From the NCBI GenBank assembly GCA_020831825.1, contig JAFIFW010000018.1:146321-210320 (forward strand): a DNA stretch of 64,000 nt. Reading direction: 5' to 3'. Below, one piece after another: positions 17,095-28,284 of the stretch. The stretch comes from Methylophaga sp. Its GTDB lineage: Bacteria > Pseudomonadota > Gammaproteobacteria > Nitrosococcales > Methylophagaceae. The position numbers and the translations under genes were made by a program. Each line of letters starts with the position of its first letter. The stretch's first letter is position 1. A model generated the notes under the pieces. That model worked only from the letters and a program-made list of their open reading frames with translations, did no database searches and was not told the DNA's origin.

Positions 17095-19146
17095 TTAAAT
17101 ATCTTGATTTTCCATGGCCAAAAACTTGTTTAATGCGTCCAGATCAAGAGGTTTTGACAGATAAAAACCCTGAGCTATGTCTACTCCCAGATTTTTTGTT
17201 TGTTTTAATTGATCTGCTGTTTCTACTCCCTCCAACAGGGATCTGATTCCTATCGCATTACAGAAAGCAACAATGCTTTTGATGATTGCAGCACTTTTAA
17301 TGTTGCCTTCGTCTCCCAGCGAAAACCGTTTGTCAATCTTGATAATATCGCATGGAAAATCCAATAAATATTCCATGGATGAATAACCAGTTCCAAAGTC
17401 ATCAATAGCGATGGTAATTCCCAGTTCTTTGAGTTCGTGCATTTGCTGCATCGTTGCCTCAGTATTCTTCATTGCCATGGTCTCAGTGACTTCAAGTTCT
17501 AACTGCTTGACATTACAGCCTGTCAATTCGACTAACTTTCGAATTTTGCTGACAAGATTTCCTGATTCGAATTGTTTGGCGGCAACATTCACCGCTATTT
17601 TCATGTCGTTACCCTGAAGTTGCCAGATGGCGAGTTGACGCATAGCCTCAGCAAGCACCCAATCGCCAAGTTGCACTATTTTTCCCATGGACTCCAGTTG
17701 AGGAATAAATTTATCTGGATAAAGTATGCCGAGTTTTGAATGTTGCCATCTTACCAGTGCTTCTGCAGCACAATACTCTCCGGAATCCAGACATAGTTGC
17801 GGTTGGTAGTGCAAAACGAACTCGTTGTATTCAAAAGCGCGATGCAGCTCCAGCTCCAGCACCATATCTTTGTAGTTTTTAACCTTCATATTTTTGCGAT
17901 ATGGTTCAAACGATGTGCCAGTCTCACTATTGAAGCGCTCTGTTGTGATGACGTTATCAATCAGCTCACTTACATCATTAATCCCATATTCAATCGGCAT
18001 GAAGCCGACACAAACTTCATTCATTATCTGCCCTTTGCTCAGCGAGAAAATTTGATTCATCGGTTGTAAAAGTTGCTTGAGCAACAACTTGTGATCGACG
18101 TTTTTTTCGCTCTTGAAAGCCAGTAGAAATCGACCCGCATCAAGTTTGCAAAGAATGCCATCAGATGGCATGTGATTTTTCAGATGTTGAGTCATACCAA
18201 TTATCAGCTCATCTCCAATATGTTTATTGAAGACTGTGTTGATCTCATGTAATTTCGTGAGGCGAACCGCTGCCAGAATTTGAATATATTCGGATGTGAG
18301 GCTGTTTATTGAATGGTCGAGCAATCTTTCAAATAACCGGCGTTGAGGCAGACCTGTCAGTTGATCATGTTCAGAGAGAAATTTGATGTGTTCGTTGACG
18401 CTGTGAATTTGAGTGACGTCTTGCAGTGCACCTAACAATCTTTTACTGTCGATGCCACCATGGCCAACAACGCGAAAATATTTTGAGCTTTTTTCTGTGT
18501 TCAGAGTGACTTCAAAATCAAATTTGTTTTTATGGGTGATGGCCGCCTTTACTGAGTTAAGGATTTTTTGCGCCTGAAACTTACCGAGTAATCTATAGAA
18601 TTGATAAAGACTAGTCGGCAGTTTCTTATAGCCCAGAACAGTACTGGCATTTTTTGACCAACTTACAGTAAGGCTATGTGTTTCCACACTCCAGAAAGTC
18701 AGCTGTGCCACGTTACAGGCGGTCTCTTGTTCAAAATTTGCAGCTATGAGTTCTGCTTCTCGTTGGCTGTCTCTTATTGCATACCGAATCCTCTGCAGTA
18801 GTAGAGGTAAGTTGATAGGTTTGTTGACAAAGTCATCAGCACCGACTAAAAACGCCTTTTCGACGGCTTGAAGATCGTCACTGGCGGTTAACATGATGAC
18901 GGGGGTTTCTGGTTGTTGAGTTTTAATGCGTCTGCATGTCTCAAAGCCATCCATTCCAGGCATAATGACATCCAGCAATACTGCTGAAGTTTCTGGACTG
19001 ATGTGTTCCAATGCCTCGGCACCGTCAGATGCCGTATCTACACTATAACCAGCTTTAACTAGTGCCCGTTCAAGCGTCAATCGCATTACATTGTCGTCGT
19101 CAACGACCATGATTCGAAGTGATTTGGGGCTCTCATTCAGTGTCAT
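17095..19146 (-). CDS. Response regulator with PAS-like, degenerate GGDEF and EAL domains
   Basis: 683 aa. Receiver at about 8-125 with a DDD acidic pocket, phosphoacceptor Asp in LLDVIMPGMDG and Lys in NKPINLP. A PAS-like part follows (about 130-250), then a GGDEF domain (about 255-415) whose loop reads CKLDAGRFLL and so cannot make c-di-GMP. The EAL domain (about 430-675) keeps AAEALVRW, EVTETMAM and AIDDFGTGYSS, so phosphodiesterase activity is expected. Phosphorylation should change c-di-GMP breakdown. It overlaps the kinase gene by 14 bp and the Hpt gene follows after 3 bp. Confidence 0.92.
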   Translation of the reverse strand: MTLNESPKSLRIMVVDDDNVMRLTLERALVKAGYSVDTASDGAEALEHISPETSAVLLDVIMPGMDGFETCRRIKTQQPETPVIMLTASDDLQAVEKAFLVGADDFVNKPINLPLLLQRIRYAIRDSQREAELIAANFEQETACNVAQLTFWSVETHSLTVSWSKNASTVLGYKKLPTSLYQFYRLLGKFQAQKILNSVKAAITHKNKFDFEVTLNTEKSSKYFRVVGHGGIDSKRLLGALQDVTQIHSVNEHIKFLSEHDQLTGLPQRRLFERLLDHSINSLTSEYIQILAAVRLTKLHEINTVFNKHIGDELIIGMTQHLKNHMPSDGILCKLDAGRFLLAFKSEKNVDHKLLLKQLLQPMNQIFSLSKGQIMNEVCVGFMPIEYGINDVSELIDNVITTERFNSETGTSFEPYRKNMKVKNYKDMVLELELHRAFEYNEFVLHYQPQLCLDSGEYCAAEALVRWQHSKLGILYPDKFIPQLESMGKIVQLGDWVLAEAMRQLAIWQLQGNDMKIAVNVAAKQFESGNLVSKIRKLVELTGCNVKQLELEVTETMAMKNTEATMQQMHELKELGITIAIDDFGTGYSSMEYLLDFPCDIIKIDKRFSLGDEGNIKSAAIIKSIVAFCNAIGIRSLLEGVETADQLKQTKNLGVDIAQGFYLSKPLDLDALNKFLAMENQDI

Positions 19147-21112
19147 TGGTGTTAACTTTTTCTTTGTGCGTTGACAGCGCGGAATCGATTAATTCAAACA
19201 TCACGCTGCTTTCGATAGGTTTGTAGAGCACCGCAGAGGCACCGGCGGCAAGAGTTTCCTGTTTGACTTGCATAAGTGCATCGGCCGTGACTGCGATCAT
19301 GGGTGTACTGGCATTTTTCGATTTAGATGCACGAATCGTTTTGATGGCAGTAATCCCATCCATCACGGGCATTTGCAGATCCATCAGGATAAGATCAAAG
19401 TCCTGATTCGCACACTGTTCACATGCTTCGAGCCCATTAGAAGCGGAAACAGTTTCACAACCCAGCTTGACCAGAATTTTGCCCATTAACTTCTGATTAG
19501 TAAGATTGTCATCAACGATTAAAATCTTCTTGCCGCTTAGATCGAGTTCAGGTTTTTCTTGAGTCAGCGAGGTTGTCTCATTTTTGTGATCATGAGCAAG
19601 ATAGGGAAGTCGGACAGTAAAGGTCGTGCCTTGACCAAGCTGTGATTTGACATCGATTGCACCCTCAAGCTCATCGATTAGTTGTTTACATATGCTCAAT
19701 CCGAGACCTAAGCCCGCATAGCTGCGTGCGATCGAGCTGTCTATCTGACTGAAAGGTTCAAAGATATTGTCAATTTCTTGATCGCTGATTCCAATACCAG
19801 TGTCAGTGACGATGAAGACCAAATGAGTTTGTGAAGGATTAAGTTCGGCAGTTAGCTGAACCAGACCAGCGGTGGTAAATTTGAGGGCGTTGGTGAGCAA
19901 ATTAGTCAGTATCTGCAGAAGTCGTTGTGTGTCAATTAGAATCCACTCTGGCATATTTTCAGCAACGACCAGTTTGATCTCAACAGATGGATTAGTATTC
20001 TGAATCTCGAGCATCTGTATCAGCGAGGACAATATGCGACGACTGTTATTAGGTCTAATGACAAGACTTTTTGATGTACGGCCGTGTCTCGATGATGTGA
20101 AAAGGTTAGAGACGATGGATTTTAGGGAGTTAGCAGCCTCCTTGATCATCTTTAGTGTGTCAGATGAGTCTGCCGACATATTTTCTTCGGGAATGAGTTC
20201 TAGTCCGCCGATTATCGCGTTCAGGGGCGTTCGCATTTCGTGACTGACATTCGCGAGTAACCTGATTTTTGTTTCTTCGGTGATTTCAAGATTGATCGCA
20301 GCCTCTTTGAGTAATGACTCTAGTTGTTTCTGAACGCTGATATCCTGAATGATGCCAATGTAATTCACTAACTGAGCTGAGTCGTTAAATACAGGGTAGC
20401 CGTCAAGGTGTATCCAAATCTCACCACCACTATGGGTGTAGTTCAGGATATCGACATGGAAGGTATCTTCTTTTTTTATGGCGATGCTTATTTGTTGGAT
20501 GGTCTCAGGGTTTGTTTCAGGCCCCTGCATGATATCGCCCGGTTTCTTTCCAAGGATTTGGTCGAGTGCATAACCAAAAGTAGATATGAAACTCAAGTTA
20601 ACCCACTCTGTGTTGCCATTTGCATCTGTGATGATGACAGGGCCTTGTGAGTAGCTCGCGACCAATGAAAGTTTTTTGGTCTCAAGGTAACTTTGTTCTA
20701 GTGCCAGCTCCGCCGATTTTCGCTGGTTGATGTTAAACAGAATTCCGGCGAAGCCTTCCTTGGGTCTATTGACCAGACGCAGTTCAAACCAGACAAACAG
20801 GCCTTCTTGATGTTTTATCTGCAATTCAAGCCGGATGGGCGTTTCCGATAATTCTGAGTTGTAGTGAGGCAAATCTTCAGGATTTTTTAAAAACCTGTGC
20901 AGTGGCTGATTGACAATTTCTTCTGGTTTGTAGCCAAGCTGAGTGTACCAAGCATCAGTCGCAAAGCTTATATTGAAGTCAAAGTCGCATTCGAAAATAC
21001 ACTCTTCAAGCAGTTGTAACAGCCTTGCCTGCTGCTGCTGGCTACTGGCAAGTTTTTCGATCAGTGCATACTGGATCTGAACTTGCAGTTCTTTTTTGTG
21101 GTTGGCTTCCAC
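19133..21112 (-). CDS. Hybrid sensor histidine kinase (PAS-PAS-HisKA-HATPase-REC)
   Basis: 659 aa from a GTG start. Two PAS domains (about 25-140 and 145-265), a short coiled coil, HisKA with the phosphorylated His in NVSHEMRTPLNAIIGG (about 290), HATPase with the N and G boxes (NLLTNALKF, VTDTGIGIS), then a C-terminal receiver with Asp in LILMDLQMPVMDG. No membrane helix is present, so it senses inside the cell. It heads the kinase, GGDEF-EAL and Hpt set; a cysteine hydrolase gene lies 18 bp upstream on the same strand. The route His-Asp-His(Hpt)-Asp is a complete phosphorelay. Confidence 0.93.
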   Translation of the reverse strand: MEANHKKELQVQIQYALIEKLASSQQQQARLLQLLEECIFECDFDFNISFATDAWYTQLGYKPEEIVNQPLHRFLKNPEDLPHYNSELSETPIRLELQIKHQEGLFVWFELRLVNRPKEGFAGILFNINQRKSAELALEQSYLETKKLSLVASYSQGPVIITDANGNTEWVNLSFISTFGYALDQILGKKPGDIMQGPETNPETIQQISIAIKKEDTFHVDILNYTHSGGEIWIHLDGYPVFNDSAQLVNYIGIIQDISVQKQLESLLKEAAINLEITEETKIRLLANVSHEMRTPLNAIIGGLELIPEENMSADSSDTLKMIKEAANSLKSIVSNLFTSSRHGRTSKSLVIRPNNSRRILSSLIQMLEIQNTNPSVEIKLVVAENMPEWILIDTQRLLQILTNLLTNALKFTTAGLVQLTAELNPSQTHLVFIVTDTGIGISDQEIDNIFEPFSQIDSSIARSYAGLGLGLSICKQLIDELEGAIDVKSQLGQGTTFTVRLPYLAHDHKNETTSLTQEKPELDLSGKKILIVDDNLTNQKLMGKILVKLGCETVSASNGLEACEQCANQDFDLILMDLQMPVMDGITAIKTIRASKSKNASTPMIAVTADALMQVKQETLAAGASAVLYKPIESSVMFELIDSALSTHKEKVNTNDTE

Positions 21113-21130
21113 AATGTCACTCTGAGATGA

Positions 21131-21727
21131 TCAAGCTGCTTTTGTGAAAAGTTCGGAAGATTTTTTTACCTGAGCATAGAGTGGGAAAATTTCATGACAA
21201 TAGAAATCCTGCTCGATTGCAGTTCGGCTGGATGTACAATCACTTAATATAGTGACCTTGAAGCCATAATCAATCGCAGAACGGGCACTTGAATCGATAC
21301 ATAGCGAAGTGACAGTGCCCGCAAAAACGATATGTTCGATATGTTGTTGCTTCAATAGCTCAGCCAGACCGGTCTCCATAAATGCATTGAGGCCACGCTT
21401 TCCGGGAACATATTGAACAAAATCATCAAATTGATGCATTTCATCAATGACTTCGGCTCCCTTGGAGCCTTGCTTGAATGCGCCGACTTCAGAAATTATT
21501 TTCAGTATACCAACCGGGTCTTTGAGTTCACTGTAGTTCTTGGTAAAAATGATCGGTGTATTGATGACTAAGCCAAATTCTCGACCGTGCATACGCAACA
21601 GGTTAAGTGTGTTTTCCAACACACCAGTGATTCTAGAGGACTCCTCAATCACCTCATGTAGAATTCCATCCTTTGAAAAATAATCATTTTGAAATCCTAT
21701 CAAAACAAGAGCAGTGTTGCTCAACAT
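21131..21727 (-). CDS. Cysteine hydrolase of the isochorismatase family
   Basis: 198 aa. The catalytic triad is visible: Asp in LIGFQNDYF near the N-terminus, Lys in VPGKRGLNAF, and Cys in AGTVTSLCIDSSARSA. The cis-peptide region before the Cys is GTVTS. The family cleaves amides or vinyl ethers of small molecules such as nicotinamide, carbamoyl sarcosine or isochorismate; the substrate here cannot be told. It is 18 bp upstream of the hybrid kinase and probably on the same transcript, which could mean that its product or substrate is part of the sensed signal; that is a guess. Confidence 0.88.
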   Translation of the reverse strand: MLSNTALVLIGFQNDYFSKDGILHEVIEESSRITGVLENTLNLLRMHGREFGLVINTPIIFTKNYSELKDPVGILKIISEVGAFKQGSKGAEVIDEMHQFDDFVQYVPGKRGLNAFMETGLAELLKQQHIEHIVFAGTVTSLCIDSSARSAIDYGFKVTILSDCTSSRTAIEQDFYCHEIFPLYAQVKKSSELFTKAA

Positions 21728-21948
21728 GCCGTGATCTCCGAGTTAAGATACTAAGAGTTTCAAAATATCAGCAAAAACAGTAGTAAGCAATCAAGGGCTT
21801 CGCAATCTGTGACACTGCTCAAAATTCTGGTCGTAGTGGTTCTGATTCTCTCATTAGTAGTATATTATTATCTTTTAACTTAATGTCTGGGCAGGGTATC
21901 ACCATGTGTGTTTGCTGGCTGATATAGACGTTCTGTAGTGGAGATGGC

Positions 21949-23634
21949 ATGCAAACAAACAACGGTGTTTTTGGCATGAGAAATAAAAAACTTGGTTTCA
22001 AGCTGGGTGCTAGCTTTTTTGTGGTCATATCATTGACAATTGTCATAGCGATCTCTTCCATCATCTCATTATCGAAAATGGCCACTGCCAAACAGCAGGT
22101 AATCGAATTGATGGATCTTGCCATATACCAGGTTGAGAAAGAAGTTGATCACCTGGCCTGGACCAACCAGCTAGCCAACAGTTTTTTACTTGATAGTCCG
22201 TTCACTGGGCAACTGGATCCGAGTAAATGCGATTTCGGTAAATGGTATTATCAGTTCAAAAACACCGAGTTTTACAAAAATGCTACGACTGATTTCAAAG
22301 CAACTTTTGCAGCTATAGAGCGACCTCATATTGATTTGCACGACAGTGCACAACGAATACAAGACTTGATTAGAGCTAATCAGGGCAATGCTGCAATTTC
22401 CGTGTATGGACGGGATGTACAGAACCACCTAGGTCAGGTGAGACATCATTTGGATGAAATCAAGGATTTACTGGCAGCTGAGCGCGCATTGATAATTTCT
22501 GATGCCCAAAAGTCCGCCAACAGAATGGCTATTGTTCAGATAATTCTGGTCCTTTTTGTTCTCTTTATCAGTGCAATGCTGGGAGCGAAGATTGTGAGAA
22601 GCATTACCTCAAGGATGTCGGCACTGACTGAGCGAGTTCAGGAAATGGCAAACGGACATTTCAACGAGGCCCCCTTGCAAGTCGATGAGCATGATGAGAT
22701 TGGAACCAGCATTGATGCTTTCAATATCATGTCGAGCAAAACCGCAAACCTTGTCATGGAAGTGAATAACTCAGTGAAGCGGCTGATGGTGTCTGCAGAA
22801 AAACTTTCCTTAGTCACCAATGAGACAAATAAAGGTGTTCATCAACAACAGACTGAAACCGATCTTGTAGCAACTGCGATGAATGAGATGTCAGCAACGG
22901 TTCAGGAAGTCGCACGCAACACACAGATGGCGGCGGATGCGGCTCAGAATGCCTCTTCACAGGCAACAGAGGGTCAGGCAATTGTTGCTGAAAGTATTCG
23001 TGTGATTAATTCTCTGGCCTCAGAAATTCTCGAAACATCATCAGTTATCGAAAATGTTCATGCCAGCTCACAATCTATTAATCAGGTGCTGCAAGTGATT
23101 CAGGAAATTGCTGAACAAACCAATTTGTTAGCCCTGAACGCAGCAATTGAGGCAGCAAGAGCAGGGGAACATGGGAGAGGCTTTGCTGTTGTGGCTGACG
23201 AAGTTCGTCACCTTGCCAATCGTACTCATCAATCTACGGATGAAATCAAGGAGATGATTCGACAACTGCAGACTGCGGCCACACGAGCAGTTGATGTCAT
23301 GGAAAAAAGCGAAGTTGAAGCAAAACTCAGTGTTGAAAGAGCCGCTGAGACCGATGAGGCGCTGAAGGCAATCAATGCAGCAGTTGCTCAAATTAATCAG
23401 ATGAATATTCAGATTGCCAGTGCTTCTGAAGAACAGAGTGCTGTAGCAGAAGAGATTAACCGAAATCTGTGCAATATCAGTGCGATTGCTGAATCTAATT
23501 CCAATTTGTCAGATCGAACGACTGAAGCAAGCCATGATCTTGCAGAAACTGCAGAAAGTCTTCGAGTGACTGCCAGCAAATTTGATGTAAAAGAGGCTGA
23601 TAAAGTTGTTGAAGGTGTTGGTCAAACTCAGTGA
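21949..23634 (+). CDS. Methyl-accepting chemotaxis protein with CZB-like sensor domain
   Basis: 561 aa. TM1 is at about 20-41 and TM2 at about 195-217; HAMP and a cytoplasmic signalling hairpin follow, with the conserved tip [19 protein letters not shown]. The sensor region between the helices carries the CZB zinc-binding pattern: His68, Trp71, Cys94 in CDFGKWYY, His127 and His131. CZB is usually found at the cytoplasmic end of chemoreceptors, so a copy between the membrane helices would be periplasmic. The start has GGAG at a good distance. A methylation or CheR-docking pentapeptide is not seen at the C-terminus. Confidence 0.92.
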   Translation: MQTNNGVFGMRNKKLGFKLGASFFVVISLTIVIAISSIISLSKMATAKQQVIELMDLAIYQVEKEVDHLAWTNQLANSFLLDSPFTGQLDPSKCDFGKWYYQFKNTEFYKNATTDFKATFAAIERPHIDLHDSAQRIQDLIRANQGNAAISVYGRDVQNHLGQVRHHLDEIKDLLAAERALIISDAQKSANRMAIVQIILVLFVLFISAMLGAKIVRSITSRMSALTERVQEMANGHFNEAPLQVDEHDEIGTSIDAFNIMSSKTANLVMEVNNSVKRLMVSAEKLSLVTNETNKGVHQQQTETDLVATAMNEMSATVQEVARNTQMAADAAQNASSQATEGQAIVAESIRVINSLASEILETSSVIENVHASSQSINQVLQVIQEIAEQTNLLALNAAIEAARAGEHGRGFAVVADEVRHLANRTHQSTDEIKEMIRQLQTAATRAVDVMEKSEVEAKLSVERAAETDEALKAINAAVAQINQMNIQIASASEEQSAVAEEINRNLCNISAIAESNSNLSDRTTEASHDLAETAESLRVTASKFDVKEADKVVEGVGQTQ

Positions 23635-23732
23635 TTGATTTTTTTTGAGTTACACAATGCGCCTCAATTGATAAATACGTGATTATCTGGTTTAGTGGCA
23701 GATGGGTGGATAGCTACTCATCAGGATGGATC

Positions 23733-24200
23733 ATGGGCACATCAACCATACAATCGAGCATGATTACATTGGCCAGACATCGACTCAAAGCATTAAAAGT
23801 CGCATTGGTTGGCCGCGCAGCGGATCTCAATCTGGTTCAGAACACTTTCCATCAACTCACCGGACTGACCAGTCTGCGTTTCGTTCAGAATCATGGATTG
23901 GATGAGGCGACATGCAAGGAGCTGAGCATTATCGATAATCTTGCGATTTTGAGCGTGCTGTATTCTCACCCTGAAGTCCTGGAAAAGTTTTCCAGTGAGT
24001 CACAGCAGTTATCCCGATATCTGGATATGCCCGGCCGCGAACTGCTGGATCTGTTGTTCAAACAAGGTGGCCGCTTTAATAATCAGGAAGCGGTTTCCGT
24101 GGCAATTCATCGCGGATTGATAGACGATATTCATCACGAGGCAGAAGCCTACCGGCGATTCGAACTTCGTGAACGGAGCTCACAAGACAGGGGGCATTAA
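23733..24200 (+). CDS. Hypothetical protein
   Basis: 155 aa from the ATG at 23733, which is preceded by AGGAT; the frame is open further up from 23679 without a ribosome site. The protein is soluble and mostly helical, with ARHRLKALKVALVGR near the start and many acidic and aromatic residues towards the end. No family is recognised. It follows the chemoreceptor by about 100 bp on the same strand and could share its promoter, so a role near chemotaxis is possible but unsupported. Confidence 0.55.
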   Translation: MGTSTIQSSMITLARHRLKALKVALVGRAADLNLVQNTFHQLTGLTSLRFVQNHGLDEATCKELSIIDNLAILSVLYSHPEVLEKFSSESQQLSRYLDMPGRELLDLLFKQGGRFNNQEAVSVAIHRGLIDDIHHEAEAYRRFELRERSSQDRGH

Positions 24201-24237
24201 AAGGGGGAGACAGAAGGCTCCAGCTCTCCTGAAGCCT

Positions 24238-25290
24238 TTATTCACTGCATGCCAGTGATGCCATATCAATGACAAATCGATAACGCACATCCGCCCGTTC
24301 CATCCGCTCAAAAGCTTCATTGATTTGATCCATGCGAATCATTTCACAGTCCGGCAGCACATTCATTCGCGCACAAAAATCCAGCATTTCCTGCGTTTCG
24401 GCAATGCCGCCAATTAATGAACCGGAAATATGCCGACGACCAAAGACCAAAGGCGAGGTATCCGTGCCTTCAACCGGGCCTAATTGACCTACCAGTACCA
24501 GGCTGGCATCCAGATCCAGTAAAGGCACATAAGGTGTCAGATCATGTTTGATCGGTACGGTATCGATGATCAGATCAAAACTGGATTGTGCCTCGGTCAT
24601 TGCATCTGCATCTTTGGATACCAGAAAAGCATCAGCGCCCAGCGACATGGCATCAGCCTGTTTATTGGCGGAAGTACTGATAACAGTAACATGAGCGCCC
24701 AGTGCAACGGCCAGTTTGACCGCCATATGGCCCAGACCACCCATGCCAATCACACCGACGCGCGAACCGGGACCGACTCCCCAATGCCGCAGCGGAGAGT
24801 AAGTGGTGATACCGGCACATAACAACGGCGCCACACGTGTTAAATCCAGCGTATCTGGCACTTTCAGCACAAACTCCTCACGGACAACGATGTGTTTTGA
24901 ATAGCCGCCATGGGTGATGCTGCCATCAATGCGATCAGGTGAACCATAAGTAAGGGTAAACCCATTGCGACAGTACTGTTCTTCGCCGCTATGGCAGGAG
25001 TCACAGTCCTGACAACTATCGACCATGCAACCTACGGCGACATGCTCACCTACTTGATATTGACCAACTTCAGCACCGATGGCCGTGACCTTGCCGACGA
25101 TTTCATGGCCGGGCACAACCGGATAAGTGCTTGCATTCCAGTCATTTCGTGCCATGTGTAAATCAGAGTGACAAACACCACAATAAAGAATCTCTATGGC
25201 GACATCGTTATCACGTAGTGCTCGTCGTTCAAATGACAAAGGTGCAAGCCTGGATTGAGCCGTCTGAGCAGCATAACCAATGGTTTTCAT
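24238..25290 (-). CDS. Zinc-dependent alcohol dehydrogenase (YahK/CAD type)
   Basis: 350 aa medium-chain dehydrogenase. Catalytic zinc ligands are in CGVCHSDLHMARNDW and PGHEIVGKV; the structural zinc site is CQDCDSCHSGEEQYC. The nucleotide fold starts with GVIGMGGLGHMAVKLA. The cinnamyl-alcohol dehydrogenase subgroup that includes E. coli YahK reduces many aldehydes with NADPH, so an aldehyde detoxifying role is likely. It is alone between a hypothetical gene and katG, both of which end facing or following it. Confidence 0.9.
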   Translation of the reverse strand: MKTIGYAAQTAQSRLAPLSFERRALRDNDVAIEILYCGVCHSDLHMARNDWNASTYPVVPGHEIVGKVTAIGAEVGQYQVGEHVAVGCMVDSCQDCDSCHSGEEQYCRNGFTLTYGSPDRIDGSITHGGYSKHIVVREEFVLKVPDTLDLTRVAPLLCAGITTYSPLRHWGVGPGSRVGVIGMGGLGHMAVKLAVALGAHVTVISTSANKQADAMSLGADAFLVSKDADAMTEAQSSFDLIIDTVPIKHDLTPYVPLLDLDASLVLVGQLGPVEGTDTSPLVFGRRHISGSLIGGIAETQEMLDFCARMNVLPDCEMIRMDQINEAFERMERADVRYRFVIDMASLACSE

Positions 25291-25351
25291 AGCAAGACTC
25301 CAAGTGACTATGGTGAGAAAAAATCAAGCATAGCAGCTTGAGATGACAGTT

Positions 25352-25391
25352 AAAAAAACGAGCACCCCACCAAAGCAGGGCACTCGTTTTT
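25352..25391. terminator. Terminator after katG
   Basis: AAAACGAG at the left and CTCGTTTTT at the right, with further pairing inside (two mismatches), form a strong stem. On the minus strand it follows the katG stop by about 20 bp and ends in TTTTTTT, a typical rho-independent terminator. It also lies upstream of the ADH start. Confidence 0.75.
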
Positions 25392-25410
25392 GTCTGTGAT
25401 GTGAAGCGGA

Positions 25411-27624
<2,214 letters not shown>

Positions 27625-27841
27625 TTACCGGTTTAGGTAAGTCCGTAATTCGAACCTACAACGCAAGACTATCACGGCTAATGATTGATGATTATGAGAA
27701 TAAACTATTCCAGCAATCGACTTTGACGATTACTGGTTAAGTGAACCAAAACTAACAGCGACCCTGCATTGCAAGCCCAGGCGGACACTGCTTGGTGTGA
27801 CGGCCAGCTAAATAGGTTCTGACATCATAGTGACGACGATT

Positions 27842-28072
27842 TCAATAATTCTGGTGGCCTTCGTCTTCAGCAGTTGCCACAGCAGCGCCTAGACCAGCAC
27901 CCAATGCGCCGCCGATAATTGCACCTTCACGTCCGGCGACTTCATTGCCAACGGCTGAACCGAGTCCACCGCCAATGGCACCACCAATTGCTGCATCGAT
28001 GGTGCTTGAATCAGTTGCACCAGCGTTGAAGCTGAACAAGGTCAGCGCAAGTAAGAAATATCGTTTTTTCAT
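27842..28072 (-). CDS. Small exported glycine-zipper protein
   Basis: 76 aa. A clear signal peptide (MKKRYFLLALTLFSFNAGA) is followed by a stretch of repeated GxxxG steps, such as GGAIGGGLGSAVGNE and GGALGAGLGAAVA. This is the pattern of glycine-zipper proteins that associate with membranes, like the outer membrane 2TM zipper group. There is no lipobox Cys. It should be periplasmic or outer-membrane attached. The gene stands alone upstream of dbpA in divergent orientation; no function can be assigned. Confidence 0.75.
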   Translation of the reverse strand: MKKRYFLLALTLFSFNAGATDSSTIDAAIGGAIGGGLGSAVGNEVAGREGAIIGGALGAGLGAAVATAEDEGHQNY

Positions 28073-28284
28073 AGATGACTCCTGTTTGTATTGGGCGCTC
28101 AGAGATTATCTAAAAGTAGGACGTATAGAGCAGGGTGTTGATTCACTCTAATGAAAAAAATCAGGAATATTTCCCTGCTAACAGGCTTATTGAACAATCA
28201 AGACTGATTGATCTTGAGTCAGTTCATCTGTTGCTAGAGGCCTCTGTTATCATGTGAGGCCTTTGTGCCGGATAGCCTTCACCA

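Noticed and set aside
24213..24239. Hairpin AAGGCT/AGCCTT after the 23733 gene
   Set aside because: Only six pairs with a long loop and a weak T-run; too weak to call a terminator.
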